Part shown: positions 10,001-18,321 of the stretch, in pieces
Layout: the number at the start of each line of letters is the position of its first letter
Position numbering within the stretch: the first letter of the stretch is position 1
NCBI GenBank assembly: GCA_963709355.1
Contig: CAVPVY010000005.1
Coordinates: forward strand, 2,728,001-2,792,000
Source: PLOWO2-12-38-17 sp963709355
GTDB taxonomy: Bacteria; Planctomycetota; Brocadiia; Brocadiales; Brocadiaceae
Length of the DNA: 64,000 bases
Reading direction: 5' to 3'
Notes under the pieces: generated by a model
Database searches by the model: none
Told to the model about the DNA's origin: nothing
The model's input: the letters and a program-made list of their open reading frames with translations, nothing else
Translations under genes and position numbers: made by a program

Positions 10001-10312
10001 ACGCTTTTTGAGAAGATTTGCCTCGAATTCGATTACCACATTACCAAAAAGATTATCTACTTCTCCTTTGAGAATCAAATCTTTTTGTTTAACGGACAAA
10101 GATTTTTCAATTCCTGCATTGTATGATTCAATGAACCCAGGCTCAACACCTAAAAGCTCGTGAACAAGTATAGTAAAACGATGGGAGCGTGCAGATTCCT
10201 TATTCAGTAATTCAATTTCACGTAAATACTGGGGGATAATTTCTTGCCGATGGGCTTCGCGCGTATCAGGGATACGTGCAGATTTTTCGGTGAGTTTTGT
10301 CTTCTTTTTCAT
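7088..10312 (-). CDS. Fused restriction-modification protein: N6-adenine DNA methylase with N-terminal nuclease-like region
   Basis: A 1074-residue protein. The N-terminal 200 residues contain GEVDNLFGNVVIEFEANL, which looks like the D...E-x-E core of a PD-(D/E)XK-type nuclease. The methylase shows motif I LDPTCGSGTFLYLA near residue 384 and motif IV MGNPPWIAYRF near 581, the N6-adenine (gamma-class-like) pattern. The C-terminus (LNSPITDELIKPMQSRGLYGPRDIHKKPLELPIP) resembles the target-recognition end of Eco57I/type IIG enzymes. It most likely cuts and methylates on its own. ATGA overlap couples it to the upstream RadC-domain gene. The region looks more GC-rich than its neighbours, suggesting transfer. 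Confidence 0.85.
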   Translation of the reverse strand: MKKKTKLTEKSARIPDTREAHRQEIIPQYLREIELLNKESARSHRFTILVHELLGVEPGFIESYNAGIEKSLSVKQKDLILKGEVDNLFGNVVIEFEANLLKKRGEAEEQLRRYVAILWSQEVPKARTPYLCIATDGIHFVSYSPTLSHVTKKDVLPDDVCLHVLEDADWTKFKPDEVFYWLDRYFLRKEILSPTSEKIVHDFGAKSHAFQTTTNALMALWREVKSQSTFAVVYDSWEKYLRIVYGSAVAGDELFISHTYLATLAKLMAWMRITESTSLPDNTQIAELLEGRLFKKQGIENFIEEDFFSWMSRERAIKVGVGITRWLFSLLQNYNLRELSEDVLKSLYQELVDPETRHDLGEFYTPDWLAHRVVRKLLDTNPQGAMLDPTCGSGTFLYLAIREKRERLRDTLETLHHILDSVCGADIHPLAVIVAKTNYILALGDLLKKRKGTIAIPVYLADTLKLPEQFMKKGEYGITLDSRTVYVPEVLLKNLDLYDQAIELAKEFARQNKGKRISTELFRNFLTAQRFSNADNVALVQAIFMIADVLKHFIDKERDTIWAFVLKNIYKPLFFKGKFDFIMGNPPWIAYRFIEQLAYQEFLKMQIIENYRLLSGRGELITHLELATLFFVRAADLYLKSGGMIAFVLPRSLFSADQHDRLRREIGKEAKLNFHWKEIWDCENVTPLFNVPSCVLIADKGKTTTIEYPAIGQILSGKLERKNASLAEAEDLLTVDYVEFSLHTRGKRSFWATGKGLKAQSESYYKTRFAQGATIVPRSFWFVQITPSPLGFNPDLLPLATAERALQEAKDAYKSVFFKDTVESRFIYATLLSTDLLPFGHLDYRLIVLPIEPEGDHYKLIDANEARRQGFLHLARWVEKVEEEWTKRRRAKAEQMTALGWLDYRRKLTVQNPQTKYRVIYNTSGTFLTAAVVENQPIEFEVQGQRITTRGYIVDTKTYFCELNSHQEALFLATVLNSPITDELIKPMQSRGLYGPRDIHKKPLELPIPQFDPANVPHGKLVELGKRCGNKLDQWLGSGGAGKIISIGKLRGMVREMLKEELSEIDELVKKILE

Positions 10313-10617
10313 TGGGGTGACTTTCTCGCCAGACGGCGCGCCAGTTCAAAGGCTGCTGCAATACGGACGATTTTCACATCAGATAAACCCTTGATTTCTA
10401 AAAAGCGTTCGAGCGGCTGATTTGCCAGTCCTTCAAGCGAACCAAACTTTTGTATCACTTCCTCAGCGATTTTTTCTGCGGATTTACCCTTGATACCTGT
10501 GGAGATCAAAATAGCCAGGAGTTCTTTGTCGGTAAGGCTGGCTGCGCCTTCCTCTCTCAATTTACCACCCGGGTGTTTCCATTTGGCTGTCAAGAGTTTA
10601 TTCCCTTCGATTTTCAT
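10309..10617 (-). CDS. Stand-alone RadC N-terminal (UPF0758, HhH) domain protein
   Basis: A 102-residue protein carrying only the helix-hairpin-helix part of RadC: LREEGAASLTDKELLAILISTGIKGKSAEKIAEE followed by FLEIKGLSDVKIVRIAAAFELARR. The C-terminal JAB/MPN metalloprotease-like domain of full RadC is missing, and no remnant lies downstream because the methylase start (10312) overlaps its stop by four bases. The coupling implies that it is made with the restriction-modification protein, perhaps as a DNA-binding accessory. The call of the domain is firm; the role is inference. Confidence 0.8.
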   Translation of the reverse strand: MKIEGNKLLTAKWKHPGGKLREEGAASLTDKELLAILISTGIKGKSAEKIAEEVIQKFGSLEGLANQPLERFLEIKGLSDVKIVRIAAAFELARRLARKSPQ

Positions 10618-10766
10618 ATCAATAACCTTTTCCTATAACTTTGCATAAGCACTGTCATTTCACATAATGTCAACAACCGAGTTTTTGAAACTGATAGCTG
10701 GGCGCCTATGCAAGTGTAAGTGAGTACAATGACAATGTTGTAATCCTAGCGTTAAACGACATACTA

Positions 10767-12014
10767 TTAACGGAAAATGCGTCTGTTAACATAAGTCAAC
10801 AGCATTCCTACCATAAGTAAACCGAGAAATAATTCTACAGATACGAGTATCTTTGCTGTCATACCACAAGGACGAACATCTCCGTAACCAAAGTTAGTGA
10901 AAGTAACAAGGCTGAAATAGAAATAATCGAACCAGTTTGTTACCGAATCAATTAGTCCAAAAACAAAATAAATTGCCGCAAAACCAAACAAAATACTGAG
11001 ACATATCAGACTCCAACGCCACAAATTTTCCCCATATCCGCAAGTAATCTCCCATATCCAAAAACATAAAGCTGCAACAATCTTTTTCTTGCACCAGAAT
11101 ACTTTTCGTTGACGTTTCCGTTCCTCATAATAATATTTGCTTGCTTCTTTGAAATTGCCTATCTTTTCGAATTCAAGATAAAATTCGTGGAAACTAGAAA
11201 TCATATCTTTATCTGTCATCCATCTTGCCCATTCTGCATTAAGTACATGTCTATTCAATTCCTGAAATAATTGATGTCCGAGGAACGATGCTTGTTCTAG
11301 TATAACAATCGGATTGGCTTTTGTTTTCCTTTCCTCGTCACTCATTGGTAATGCTTTCCTTAATTGGTCTCCTTCATGGGTGTGATCAAAACGGATACAC
11401 ATTACAAGGGCTTTCCGAAATGAGGTATATGCAGGATTTCCATACCTTTGCTTTAAATACATTTTCCCAGCATCCCAATATGTAGCCCGCGCCCAAGCCA
11501 AATCATTTCCCATGAGGAAAGCATCAGCTGCCGCATTGTAGCATATACCAGCTACGGCATATTTTCCAGCACCCGCTAATGGTGGAATATTGTCTTCTAT
11601 ATGTATCTTATCAACTGGTGCATCTATGAAGGCAGTTGCAGCACGTCGGTATGAGTCCCCGGCATTAAAGAACTCAGAAACGGATTTAAAGTTTAGTGCA
11701 GCACGGTTAAATAATTCCCCTGCGTATTGGTATGATATTTTTCCGTTATGAAGAATTGAAGCGGTTTCGAAGTAGGCACGTGCTGCGTCTCTATTCTGAA
11801 TAGCTAACTCAAAACAAGTTGCAGATCGAACAAAAGCCTTAGCAGCCTCAAAAAGTAATGATTTATGGTCTTTAAGAATCTTTGCAAGGGCAAAGTATTT
11901 TTCTCCTGCCATAAACCACTGACCAAAAGCCTCTAATTCTTCAGCTTTCCGAAGAAAGTCAAGAAATGTTTCTTCCGATAAAGAAATTGATTGTGTAGAC
12001 AGCTTATGACGCAT
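10767..12014 (-). CDS. SNAP-like helical repeat protein with C-terminal potassium-channel pore
   Basis: Residues 1-300 are a run of alpha-helical hairpins rich in AxxYFxxA (WFMAGEKYFALAKIL, CFELAIQNRDAARAYFETAS, AGICYNAAADAFLMG), resembling alpha-SNAP/TPR repeats. After a basic segment (YYEERKRQRK) come two membrane helices (about 326-348 and 388-408) flanking FTNFGYGDV, an Ion_trans_2-type selectivity filter (TNFGYGD at 373-379). The pore call is firm; the SNAP likeness is by eye. No partner is coupled to it; it sits beside the restriction-modification genes on the same strand, so an abortive-infection-type role is possible but unproven. Confidence 0.75.
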   Translation of the reverse strand: MRHKLSTQSISLSEETFLDFLRKAEELEAFGQWFMAGEKYFALAKILKDHKSLLFEAAKAFVRSATCFELAIQNRDAARAYFETASILHNGKISYQYAGELFNRAALNFKSVSEFFNAGDSYRRAATAFIDAPVDKIHIEDNIPPLAGAGKYAVAGICYNAAADAFLMGNDLAWARATYWDAGKMYLKQRYGNPAYTSFRKALVMCIRFDHTHEGDQLRKALPMSDEERKTKANPIVILEQASFLGHQLFQELNRHVLNAEWARWMTDKDMISSFHEFYLEFEKIGNFKEASKYYYEERKRQRKVFWCKKKIVAALCFWIWEITCGYGENLWRWSLICLSILFGFAAIYFVFGLIDSVTNWFDYFYFSLVTFTNFGYGDVRPCGMTAKILVSVELFLGLLMVGMLLTYVNRRIFR

Positions 12015-12342
12015 AATTTACAAATTTAATATAAGTTAGCGCATCTCTATATTCATTAGCGAATATATCACTTTTTGGTATATGTCTCCATAGAAGCTCT
12101 AAAGACAATGCATTTAAGCTGGTCAATTTATAGCTCAAATCTTTTTTATTATCAAGGTATTTTTAATTCAATATTGAAATGGAGATAGCTGTGCTTGTGT
12201 TGTAATTAACCACGAATAGACACGAATTTACACAAAGTTTTTCTTTTGAAGTTACAAGATGAACAGTAACTATTTATATTTGTACGATGAACAATCATGG
12301 ATTATTTTTCATTCGTGCTTATTTGTGTGTATTTGTGACTTA
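12015..12342. other. Non-coding gap containing dispersed repeat
   Basis: This 328-base AT-rich stretch separates the channel gene start from the cobA-hemD stop. Apart from the repeat at 12206-12340 I see no gene. It should hold the promoter of the channel gene, but I could not single one out. Confidence 0.5.
12206..12340. repeat. Dispersed CACGAAT/ACACAAA inverted element, larger copy
   Basis: The left arm at 12206-12236 (TTAACCACGAATAGACACG and onwards to ACACAAAG) pairs imperfectly with the right arm at 12309-12337 (ATTCGTGCTTATTTGTGTG and onwards). The same words form the smaller element at 4543-4586. The right arm touches the cobA-hemD stop codon. It could be a MITE-like or REP-like sequence; I see no target-site duplication that I can defend. 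Confidence 0.45.
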
Positions 12343-13863
12343 CTATTTCGAGGCAATGCTTTCCAGGATGGCATCCACCAGTCCATGGATGGTGTATTCT
12401 TTAGCCTTAATATCAACACGGAATCCCATTTCCTCCGCTGTTTGAGTGGTAATAGGACCTATGCTGGCAAACTGGATGTGTTTATTCAGTGATGAAATAT
12501 TTTTTTCACCAATAATCTGGACAAAATTTCTTACTGTTGATGAGCTTGTAAATGTAACGATATTTATTTCACCATTATTAATTTTGTCAATGAGGTTGAT
12601 ATTTCTCGGTTGTGCCATAATTGTTTTGTATGCCACCAGGTCAGTAACCGTTCCCCCGAGTTTCTGGAGTTCCTGAGGCAAAAAGCTTCTGGCAATATCT
12701 GCCCTTGGCAGGAGAAATCTTTCGCCCTTTACGACCGTTACCTTTTTCAATTCTTCTACGACAGATTCTGCAACAAATTTAGGCGGTATGCAATCAACCT
12801 TTATATGATATTCTTTGATACATTTTTCTGTTGCAGGTCCAATGGCGCACAACTTGATGCCCTTGAGTTCCCGGATATCCTTTCCCAGTTCAGATAATCG
12901 CTGGAAGAAACTGTCAACGCCATTAATGCTTGTAAATATAAGCCAGTTGTAAGACTGTATATTGTTTATTGCCTCATCTAAGGGTTTTAGTGTATCAGGT
13001 TTTGCAATCTCGATAGTGGGGAATTCAATGACATGGGCGCCATATTCATATAATTGATAGGCGAAGTCGCTTGCCTGTTCCCTTGAGCGTGTAACGACGA
13101 TTGTCTTTCCAAACAAAGGTTTGGTTTCAAACCAGTTTAGCTGGTCTCTCAATTTTACAACCTCGCCGACTATTGTAATTGCCGGAGGTTTTATATCTTT
13201 TGCTTTTTGTACAATAGTTCCCAGTGTTCCAATAATTGTCTTCTGCTGTGGTGTGGTTCCCCACCGTATTACAGCGACCGGGGTATCCTTTGAACGTCCG
13301 TGTTTTATGAGTTGTTCGGTGATGTAAGGGAGGTTTTTGATGCCCATGTAAAAGGCAATCGTACCGATTCCAGTACTGATTTTTGCCCAGTCAATTGAGC
13401 TTTCATTTTTAGTCGGGTCTTCATGACCTGTAATCAAACCAAATGTTGAAGTAAATTCGCGATGCGTGACTGGTATGCCTGCATAATTAGGAGAGGCTAT
13501 AGCAGCAGTAATTCCAGGAACCACTTCAAAGGGTATATTGTTTTCGTGGAGTACAATTGCTTCCTCACCGCCGCGTCCGAAGATGTATGGGTCACCGCCT
13601 TTTAATCTGGTTACAATTTTTCCCTCCAGTGCTTTTTTGGCTATGAGTTTATTAATATCTTCCTGTTCCATGGTATGTATGCTTCCCTGTTTACCCACGT
13701 ATATAAATTCTGCGTCTTGTTTTGCCGCCCTCAGAAGGTCGGTATTTACAAGATAATCGTAAATAATCACATCGGCTTTTTTAATACATTCCAGACCTTT
13801 TACAGTAATAAGGTGTGGGTCGCCGGGGCCGGCGCCAACAAGATATACCACGTTACGTTTCAT
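12343..13863 (-). CDS. cobA-hemD: Fused uroporphyrinogen-III C-methyltransferase / uroporphyrinogen-III synthase
   Basis: Residues 1-245 are a SUMT domain (VYLVGAGPGDPHLITVKGLE at the N-terminus, RLKGGDPYIFGRGGEE near 90-110, VVPGITAAIA) that makes precorrin-2 with SAM; residues 255-506 are HemD (KTIVVTRSREQASDFAYQL, WLIFTSINGV, CAIGPATEK, FTSSSTVRNF). The fusion links siroheme/cobalamin/heme branch points in one chain, as in several bacterial groups. I start at ATG 13863, which has GAAAGG 10 bases upstream; a TTG at 13884 would add seven residues. No other tetrapyrrole genes are in the window. Confidence 0.92.
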   Translation of the reverse strand: MKRNVVYLVGAGPGDPHLITVKGLECIKKADVIIYDYLVNTDLLRAAKQDAEFIYVGKQGSIHTMEQEDINKLIAKKALEGKIVTRLKGGDPYIFGRGGEEAIVLHENNIPFEVVPGITAAIASPNYAGIPVTHREFTSTFGLITGHEDPTKNESSIDWAKISTGIGTIAFYMGIKNLPYITEQLIKHGRSKDTPVAVIRWGTTPQQKTIIGTLGTIVQKAKDIKPPAITIVGEVVKLRDQLNWFETKPLFGKTIVVTRSREQASDFAYQLYEYGAHVIEFPTIEIAKPDTLKPLDEAINNIQSYNWLIFTSINGVDSFFQRLSELGKDIRELKGIKLCAIGPATEKCIKEYHIKVDCIPPKFVAESVVEELKKVTVVKGERFLLPRADIARSFLPQELQKLGGTVTDLVAYKTIMAQPRNINLIDKINNGEINIVTFTSSSTVRNFVQIIGEKNISSLNKHIQFASIGPITTQTAEEMGFRVDIKAKEYTIHGLVDAILESIASK

Positions 13864-14297
13864 TAAAATAATACCTTTCGTCAAGGATTTAATAAAATGG
13901 AAGTGTTTATTTTTAGAAAATGTTAAAAGTTAAAATTTTGATGTAAGTTTAGTCATATTATTGAAAATCTGTAGATAAATCAACTATAGTTTTTGGCTGC
14001 GGTAAAATATTTTGGCCTTTAAAAGTTGAAACACGCAAAAAAATAGACTGAAGAAAAGCAAAATAAAATGCATGTTGCTGACTTATAGTCACGGTGTATA
14101 AGCATGACATTTGTTAATTATGTTTTACAATGGGGATTGTTACGTTCCGGGGAGGTTTTATCTTTCAATTATGATTTACATACAAAAATAGAAGGGCGCT
14201 AGAATAACAGCAAATATAAGGCGGCGTTGTGACTTTTCTGAATTTATCTTTTGATAGATTTTACAAGATAAATAGTAGCAGGGTTGTATGTTTATTG
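13864..14297. other. Non-coding gap upstream of cobA-hemD
   Basis: About 430 AT-rich bases between the cobA-hemD start and the HEAT-repeat gene stop, both on the minus strand. I see no open frame with protein-like sequence, no RNA-gene landmark and no convincing terminator. Confidence 0.5.
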
Positions 14298-15746
14298 TTA
14301 TTCGATATCGTTTGAACTTTCGTAGGATGCTTTCTTTGCCATAATTCTTTCGATGGACTCGAGGGCATTTTCCCGAATATCTTCGTTTTTACTGTTTGCT
14401 AATGTGTGTAAATACGGGAGTGCTTCCAGGTTGCCAATTATCCCTAATGCCCATGCAGAGGCGTTTACGACTGTGGGGTCATCATCCCTTAGACTCCAGA
14501 TTAACGACGTTACGGCTCCGGTATCCCCAATCCACCCAAGTGTCAAAGAGGCGCGTATTCTTGTAAATGTGTTTGTGTCGTGCAATGCTTCAATTAGCGG
14601 TTTAACGGCAGGTGTGCCTATTTTTACCAGCGCCCAACCTGCCCTACGCCTTGTGGATTCTTCATTATCACGGAGGGCCTTTGTCAGGGAACGAATTGAT
14701 TTTTCACCAAAAGAGGCTAATACCCATGCAGCCATTGTGCGCGCTATAGAGGCATCTTTTCCGGCATCGCCAATTAATATCTTGGTGAGAGGCTCTATTA
14801 TATTCTCGTTTTTAATGTTTCTCAATGCTTCTACGCAAGCGCTTTTTACAAACCAGTATTTTTCATTACTGAGCATGTTTGCCAGAGTAAAGGCTGAATT
14901 TCTGTCTCCAAGCGTGCCTAAAGTTCTTGCTATATCGTATCTTACCCGTGGGTCTGCTTCTTTATTTAAAGCACCCACTAGTATTGAGGCAGAATTTTTA
15001 TTTCCCAGCCTTCTTAATGCAAGCACAGCCTCCCTCCGAACGGTGACATTTTTATCTTTCAGCAGTTTATGTATGTAATCGGCAATATTTTCGTCACCGC
15101 AAAATCCAATTGCCCATACGGCATTTTGTTTTACCATGGAGTTCCTGTCGTTAAGAAGTTTCAAAAGAGGCGGCATAGTATATTTGGCTGGTAACACAAT
15201 CATTGCCATTGCCAAGGTTCTTGCCTTATCAACATCGTCGCCTCTTATTGCTTCAATAAGGGTTTTAACCTTTTCATTGATGAATGTTGAATTACCGCCT
15301 ATTTCTTCTTGGTAATTATCAGTTTTTGTAAGATTAAACGTATTTCTAATATTGATTATTTTTCTTTTGATGTTCAATATGTCCATAGCAACACGGGGAT
15401 AATCAACAAGAACGACATCCACTCCGAGTTTAATTTGATTTTTAATGGTCTTTCTGTCATCTGTTTCGGATATTATGGAGAAGGCATATTTCTTCTCTTC
15501 GTGTATCTGGTTAATTTTTTCTTCTTTCAGTTTTTCGGCAGGTACATAAACAATTTCTTTTGAGAATAGTTCGGCATCTTCTACGTCTGGGTTTCTCAAT
15601 GTTCCCCAAAAGTAAACCTGTGAAGCCATTTCACATTCTCTAATAACGTCCACTACCTGTTTCTCAAGGCGGGTTTGCTTGCCATTTAAGATTAATTTGA
15701 GGTTGTTGATTTTGCAAAATTTGAGTACATCGGAGAGTAATGGCAC
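14298..15746 (-). CDS. C-terminal piece of a split GDPD-like/HEAT-repeat protein
   Basis: The first 120 residues continue the glycerophosphodiester phosphodiesterase-like barrel begun in the upstream piece (LLSDVLKFCKINNLKLILNGK, GVDVVLVDYP). From about residue 160 the chain is a stack of HEAT/PBS-lyase repeats (AVWAIGFCGDENIADYI, AVLALRRLGNKNSA, AGWALVKIGTPAVKPLIEAL) to the C-terminus. The listed GTG start is an artefact of the frameshift: the same frame is open further upstream and reads WCSDKFKNERVPLLS directly into it. HEAT stacks usually mediate protein contacts. See the partner piece for the break. Confidence 0.8.
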   Translation of the reverse strand: MPLLSDVLKFCKINNLKLILNGKQTRLEKQVVDVIRECEMASQVYFWGTLRNPDVEDAELFSKEIVYVPAEKLKEEKINQIHEEKKYAFSIISETDDRKTIKNQIKLGVDVVLVDYPRVAMDILNIKRKIINIRNTFNLTKTDNYQEEIGGNSTFINEKVKTLIEAIRGDDVDKARTLAMAMIVLPAKYTMPPLLKLLNDRNSMVKQNAVWAIGFCGDENIADYIHKLLKDKNVTVRREAVLALRRLGNKNSASILVGALNKEADPRVRYDIARTLGTLGDRNSAFTLANMLSNEKYWFVKSACVEALRNIKNENIIEPLTKILIGDAGKDASIARTMAAWVLASFGEKSIRSLTKALRDNEESTRRRAGWALVKIGTPAVKPLIEALHDTNTFTRIRASLTLGWIGDTGAVTSLIWSLRDDDPTVVNASAWALGIIGNLEALPYLHTLANSKNEDIRENALESIERIMAKKASYESSNDIE

Positions 15747-15765
15747 GCGTTCGTTTTTAAATTTA

Positions 15766-16119
15766 TCACTGCACCATGAACCTGCAGTCGTATAGCTTTA
15801 TTTCGGCGTATAACAGTTCATCAACGCGCCCTTTTCCATCGGTTGTTCTGTCAATTGTTTCGTCCCGCATCAAGATAAGCTTGTTGTCCTTTGTTTGCCG
15901 TATATCAACCTCTATGCCGTCCACGCCAAGTTCAAGCGCTTTTTTCAGCGCAGTGAAGCTGTTTTCCGGGATTTCTTCTGATAAGACAAAACGTGCAAAT
16001 ATTTCGCTTTGTTTTGTACTGACTTTAGAGGATGGAATAATATCTTCGGCAAAAATATGCGGAAGCAATAGAAGTAAAAGCAGTATTACGGATGGGATAT
16101 GAAATATATTTCTTTTCAC
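15766..16119 (-). CDS. N-terminal piece of a split GDPD-like/HEAT-repeat protein (signal peptide plus start of barrel)
   Basis: A signal peptide (IFHIPSVILLLLLLLPHIFA) precedes a glycerophosphodiester phosphodiesterase-like start. ENSFTALKKALELGVDGIEVDIRQTKD and RDETIDRTTDGKG are clear. The frame stops at 15766, but removing one base at 15783 turns TGC-AGG-TTC-ATG into TGC-GGT-TCA-TGG and joins it to the 14298-15746 frame as a single protein of about 607 residues. Catalytic residues look lost: the family HRG is ARF here and the second His of the HDE motif is Arg (MRDE); the ExD pair is kept. GTG start, abutting the lptC-like stop. Confidence 0.75.
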   Translation of the reverse strand: MKRNIFHIPSVILLLLLLLPHIFAEDIIPSSKVSTKQSEIFARFVLSEEIPENSFTALKKALELGVDGIEVDIRQTKDNKLILMRDETIDRTTDGKGRVDELLYAEIKLYDCRFMVQ

Positions 16120-18093
16120 TTAATTGGTATCTGTCGTTTCTTTGCTGATAATCTGCCAGTGCGGTCTGCCTTCCCACGTAACCTTTTTCCCGGCTATGTC
16201 GAAATAAACTTTTTCTGAAAATGTCCGCGAACCCTCTTTTCGTAATTCAGCCTTTGGATTGCCAGTAAGTAAAGCCAGATTTTTAATTAAGTCCCACGTT
16301 AGTAAAGAGCCGAAACCTTCGCTGTCATTTAAAGCCTTACTGTAGAAATAAACATTACCTATAGAAATAATTTTACTTATTTCCTGATTTTCATTCATAT
16401 AGGCGTCAACTTGGTCGCCGTATAGTTTTTGTTCATTCCGCGTAACTCGTGCGCCTTCGTAAAAACTTGCCTTTTTGAGCGTGTCGTTATATTGCATTTT
16501 TTTTAACCAGACGACTTTTATGTCTTCATCTTCTCCCTGTCCACTGTCAGGGTGTTTTTCATAAAGAGTTCCATTACCTTCGCAGAGCAGGTTGTTGCTG
16601 TTTTCGTAAAATAAAACCTTTGGAGCGAGAATTTGTCGTTTATTGCCTTCTCTGAGCATCGCAAAAGGTTTACCTGTCAGGACGGTGACCATATTTTTTG
16701 CATTCCATGTAACCCTGTCACCGACAGCTTCGCTATATAGTGAGCCTTTTTTATCCACAATATGGATTTTTTGTGCGGCTTTCATTGACTGAAGGTTATA
16801 GTCGTTTTCATTAAATGTTACATTAAGCTTATCGCAATATAACAGAGAAGCACCTTTTTTAACTTCTATACCCTTTTCAAAGAATGCCTCCCTAGTGTCA
16901 TCAAGGAAATTCATTTTTCCTTCCCATTTTACATTTATGTTATTATCGGCCGTACTGCTTTTGCCGAAGGTCTTTTTTCTGCCAGATTTTTCATTTGTTT
17001 TGGTTTTTAAACTGCCCGGGCTTGGGATATCTATCTTGCCGGTGTCTTTATATAAAATCATTTTTTGGGCGTTGATATTTAGATCTTTCTTGACAAATTC
17101 TGCGTTTTGTGAATCTTCTAAAATTGCGCACTGGGTATTGACATCCCACGTTAAAGAACTGCCTTTGGCAATTTTAGTTTCTTGGGATGCTAGTACGTTT
17201 CCACTGGCGATAGCCTGCTTTGTTTGTTTTGTTTGTGGGTCGAGAAAGATAGTAAGCTTATCTGAAAAAACAGTGGAACTGCCTTTTCTTACTTCCACGT
17301 TATCGTTAAACGTCATAATTTTTGCATCGGTTTGTCTGTCAAACAAAAGCTGACCGCTGGAACGAATAAAGGTCTTTTCGGTGATTCCATCCTTCATTGT
17401 TTCGGTTTCGTTTAAAGGGGTTGAATTTTCTTCAACAAATCGATTGTTTTCACCGGATAGGAAGAACAGGTCATTTTTAACACCGTCCATTTCCATTTCT
17501 GCATCTTTTTTAATCCACATCTTTTTATTAACAAGGTCTATCTCGCATCCCTGACCTGTGATTTTTATTCCTTTTCCATTAATAACAACGGAATCGTCAG
17601 TGTATACAAATTTCTTTTCTGGGGAATACCTTAAAAATTCAGTGATTAGTTGAGTTTCAGTGTCTAAATGAATAACTACATTGTCAGAGAGATAGCCTTC
17701 GTTGGTTGTATTATTCATTTCACCGGTTTCGGATGTGATAAGAACAGATTGGGTTCCGTTTCCATTATTTGAATAGTCCATAACCTCAATTTCTGGTGAA
17801 ATGATTTTATAGGTATCGTTGTTCGTCAGGATGGTATTTTCCCCGCGCATAACCACGGTCTCTTTTCCAGTTTCATCATAGCTCGGCATGGTTAGTCCTC
17901 CGACGGTTTGCGTTACGGAATCTTTTCCGCCGGTATTGTCTAACTGCTTAAGTTCTAAAGCGCTTTTTGTTGGAGAGGCGGTCTCTTTTCTGTTTTTAGC
18001 CTGTCTTCCCGGTTGATATATGATAATTGACACAATGACTGCAATTATACAAGCCACAGGAATGCCTATAAATATGTATCTTCGGATTGCCAT
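16120..18093 (-). CDS. lptC: Very long LptC-like / OstA-repeat LPS transport protein
   Basis: One N-terminal membrane anchor (residues 5-26, IFIGIPVACIIAVIVSIIIY) is followed by about 630 periplasmic residues made of repeating beta-rich units: each has a phrase like EVRKGSSTVFSDKL, EVKKGASLLYCDKL or RVTRNEQKLYGDQV and then LTWD/VTWN...LTGKP. These resemble OstA/LptA jelly-roll repeats. E. coli LptC has about 190 residues, so this protein could span part of the periplasmic LPS bridge that LptA normally forms. The neighbours kdsC and kdsD match the classic kdsD-kdsC-lptC order. lptA and lptB are not in the window. Confidence 0.75.
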   Translation of the reverse strand: MAIRRYIFIGIPVACIIAVIVSIIIYQPGRQAKNRKETASPTKSALELKQLDNTGGKDSVTQTVGGLTMPSYDETGKETVVMRGENTILTNNDTYKIISPEIEVMDYSNNGNGTQSVLITSETGEMNNTTNEGYLSDNVVIHLDTETQLITEFLRYSPEKKFVYTDDSVVINGKGIKITGQGCEIDLVNKKMWIKKDAEMEMDGVKNDLFFLSGENNRFVEENSTPLNETETMKDGITEKTFIRSSGQLLFDRQTDAKIMTFNDNVEVRKGSSTVFSDKLTIFLDPQTKQTKQAIASGNVLASQETKIAKGSSLTWDVNTQCAILEDSQNAEFVKKDLNINAQKMILYKDTGKIDIPSPGSLKTKTNEKSGRKKTFGKSSTADNNINVKWEGKMNFLDDTREAFFEKGIEVKKGASLLYCDKLNVTFNENDYNLQSMKAAQKIHIVDKKGSLYSEAVGDRVTWNAKNMVTVLTGKPFAMLREGNKRQILAPKVLFYENSNNLLCEGNGTLYEKHPDSGQGEDEDIKVVWLKKMQYNDTLKKASFYEGARVTRNEQKLYGDQVDAYMNENQEISKIISIGNVYFYSKALNDSEGFGSLLTWDLIKNLALLTGNPKAELRKEGSRTFSEKVYFDIAGKKVTWEGRPHWQIISKETTDTN

Positions 18094-18321
18094 GATTTAA
18101 AGTTAAGAATCCCTTTTATTTTTTAGAATCTGTAGTAACCGTCATGAATTCTGATATATTTATGTGTAACCGCAACCTTTACATCCTGTCCGGAATTAAT
18201 TGAAGAATTGCGCATTTTGCACAGGTGTAAATCTGCGACCACCCATTATTTTAACCTATTTTTGATATTTATTATTGCATAAAAACGATTACCATTTGAA
18301 GGTTTTTCAAGTTCTTATTAC

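Noticed and set aside
14353..15078. Plus-strand open frame of 241 codons antisense to the HEAT repeats
   Set aside because: Length comes from the biased codons of the HEAT gene on the other strand; the translation has no protein-like features.
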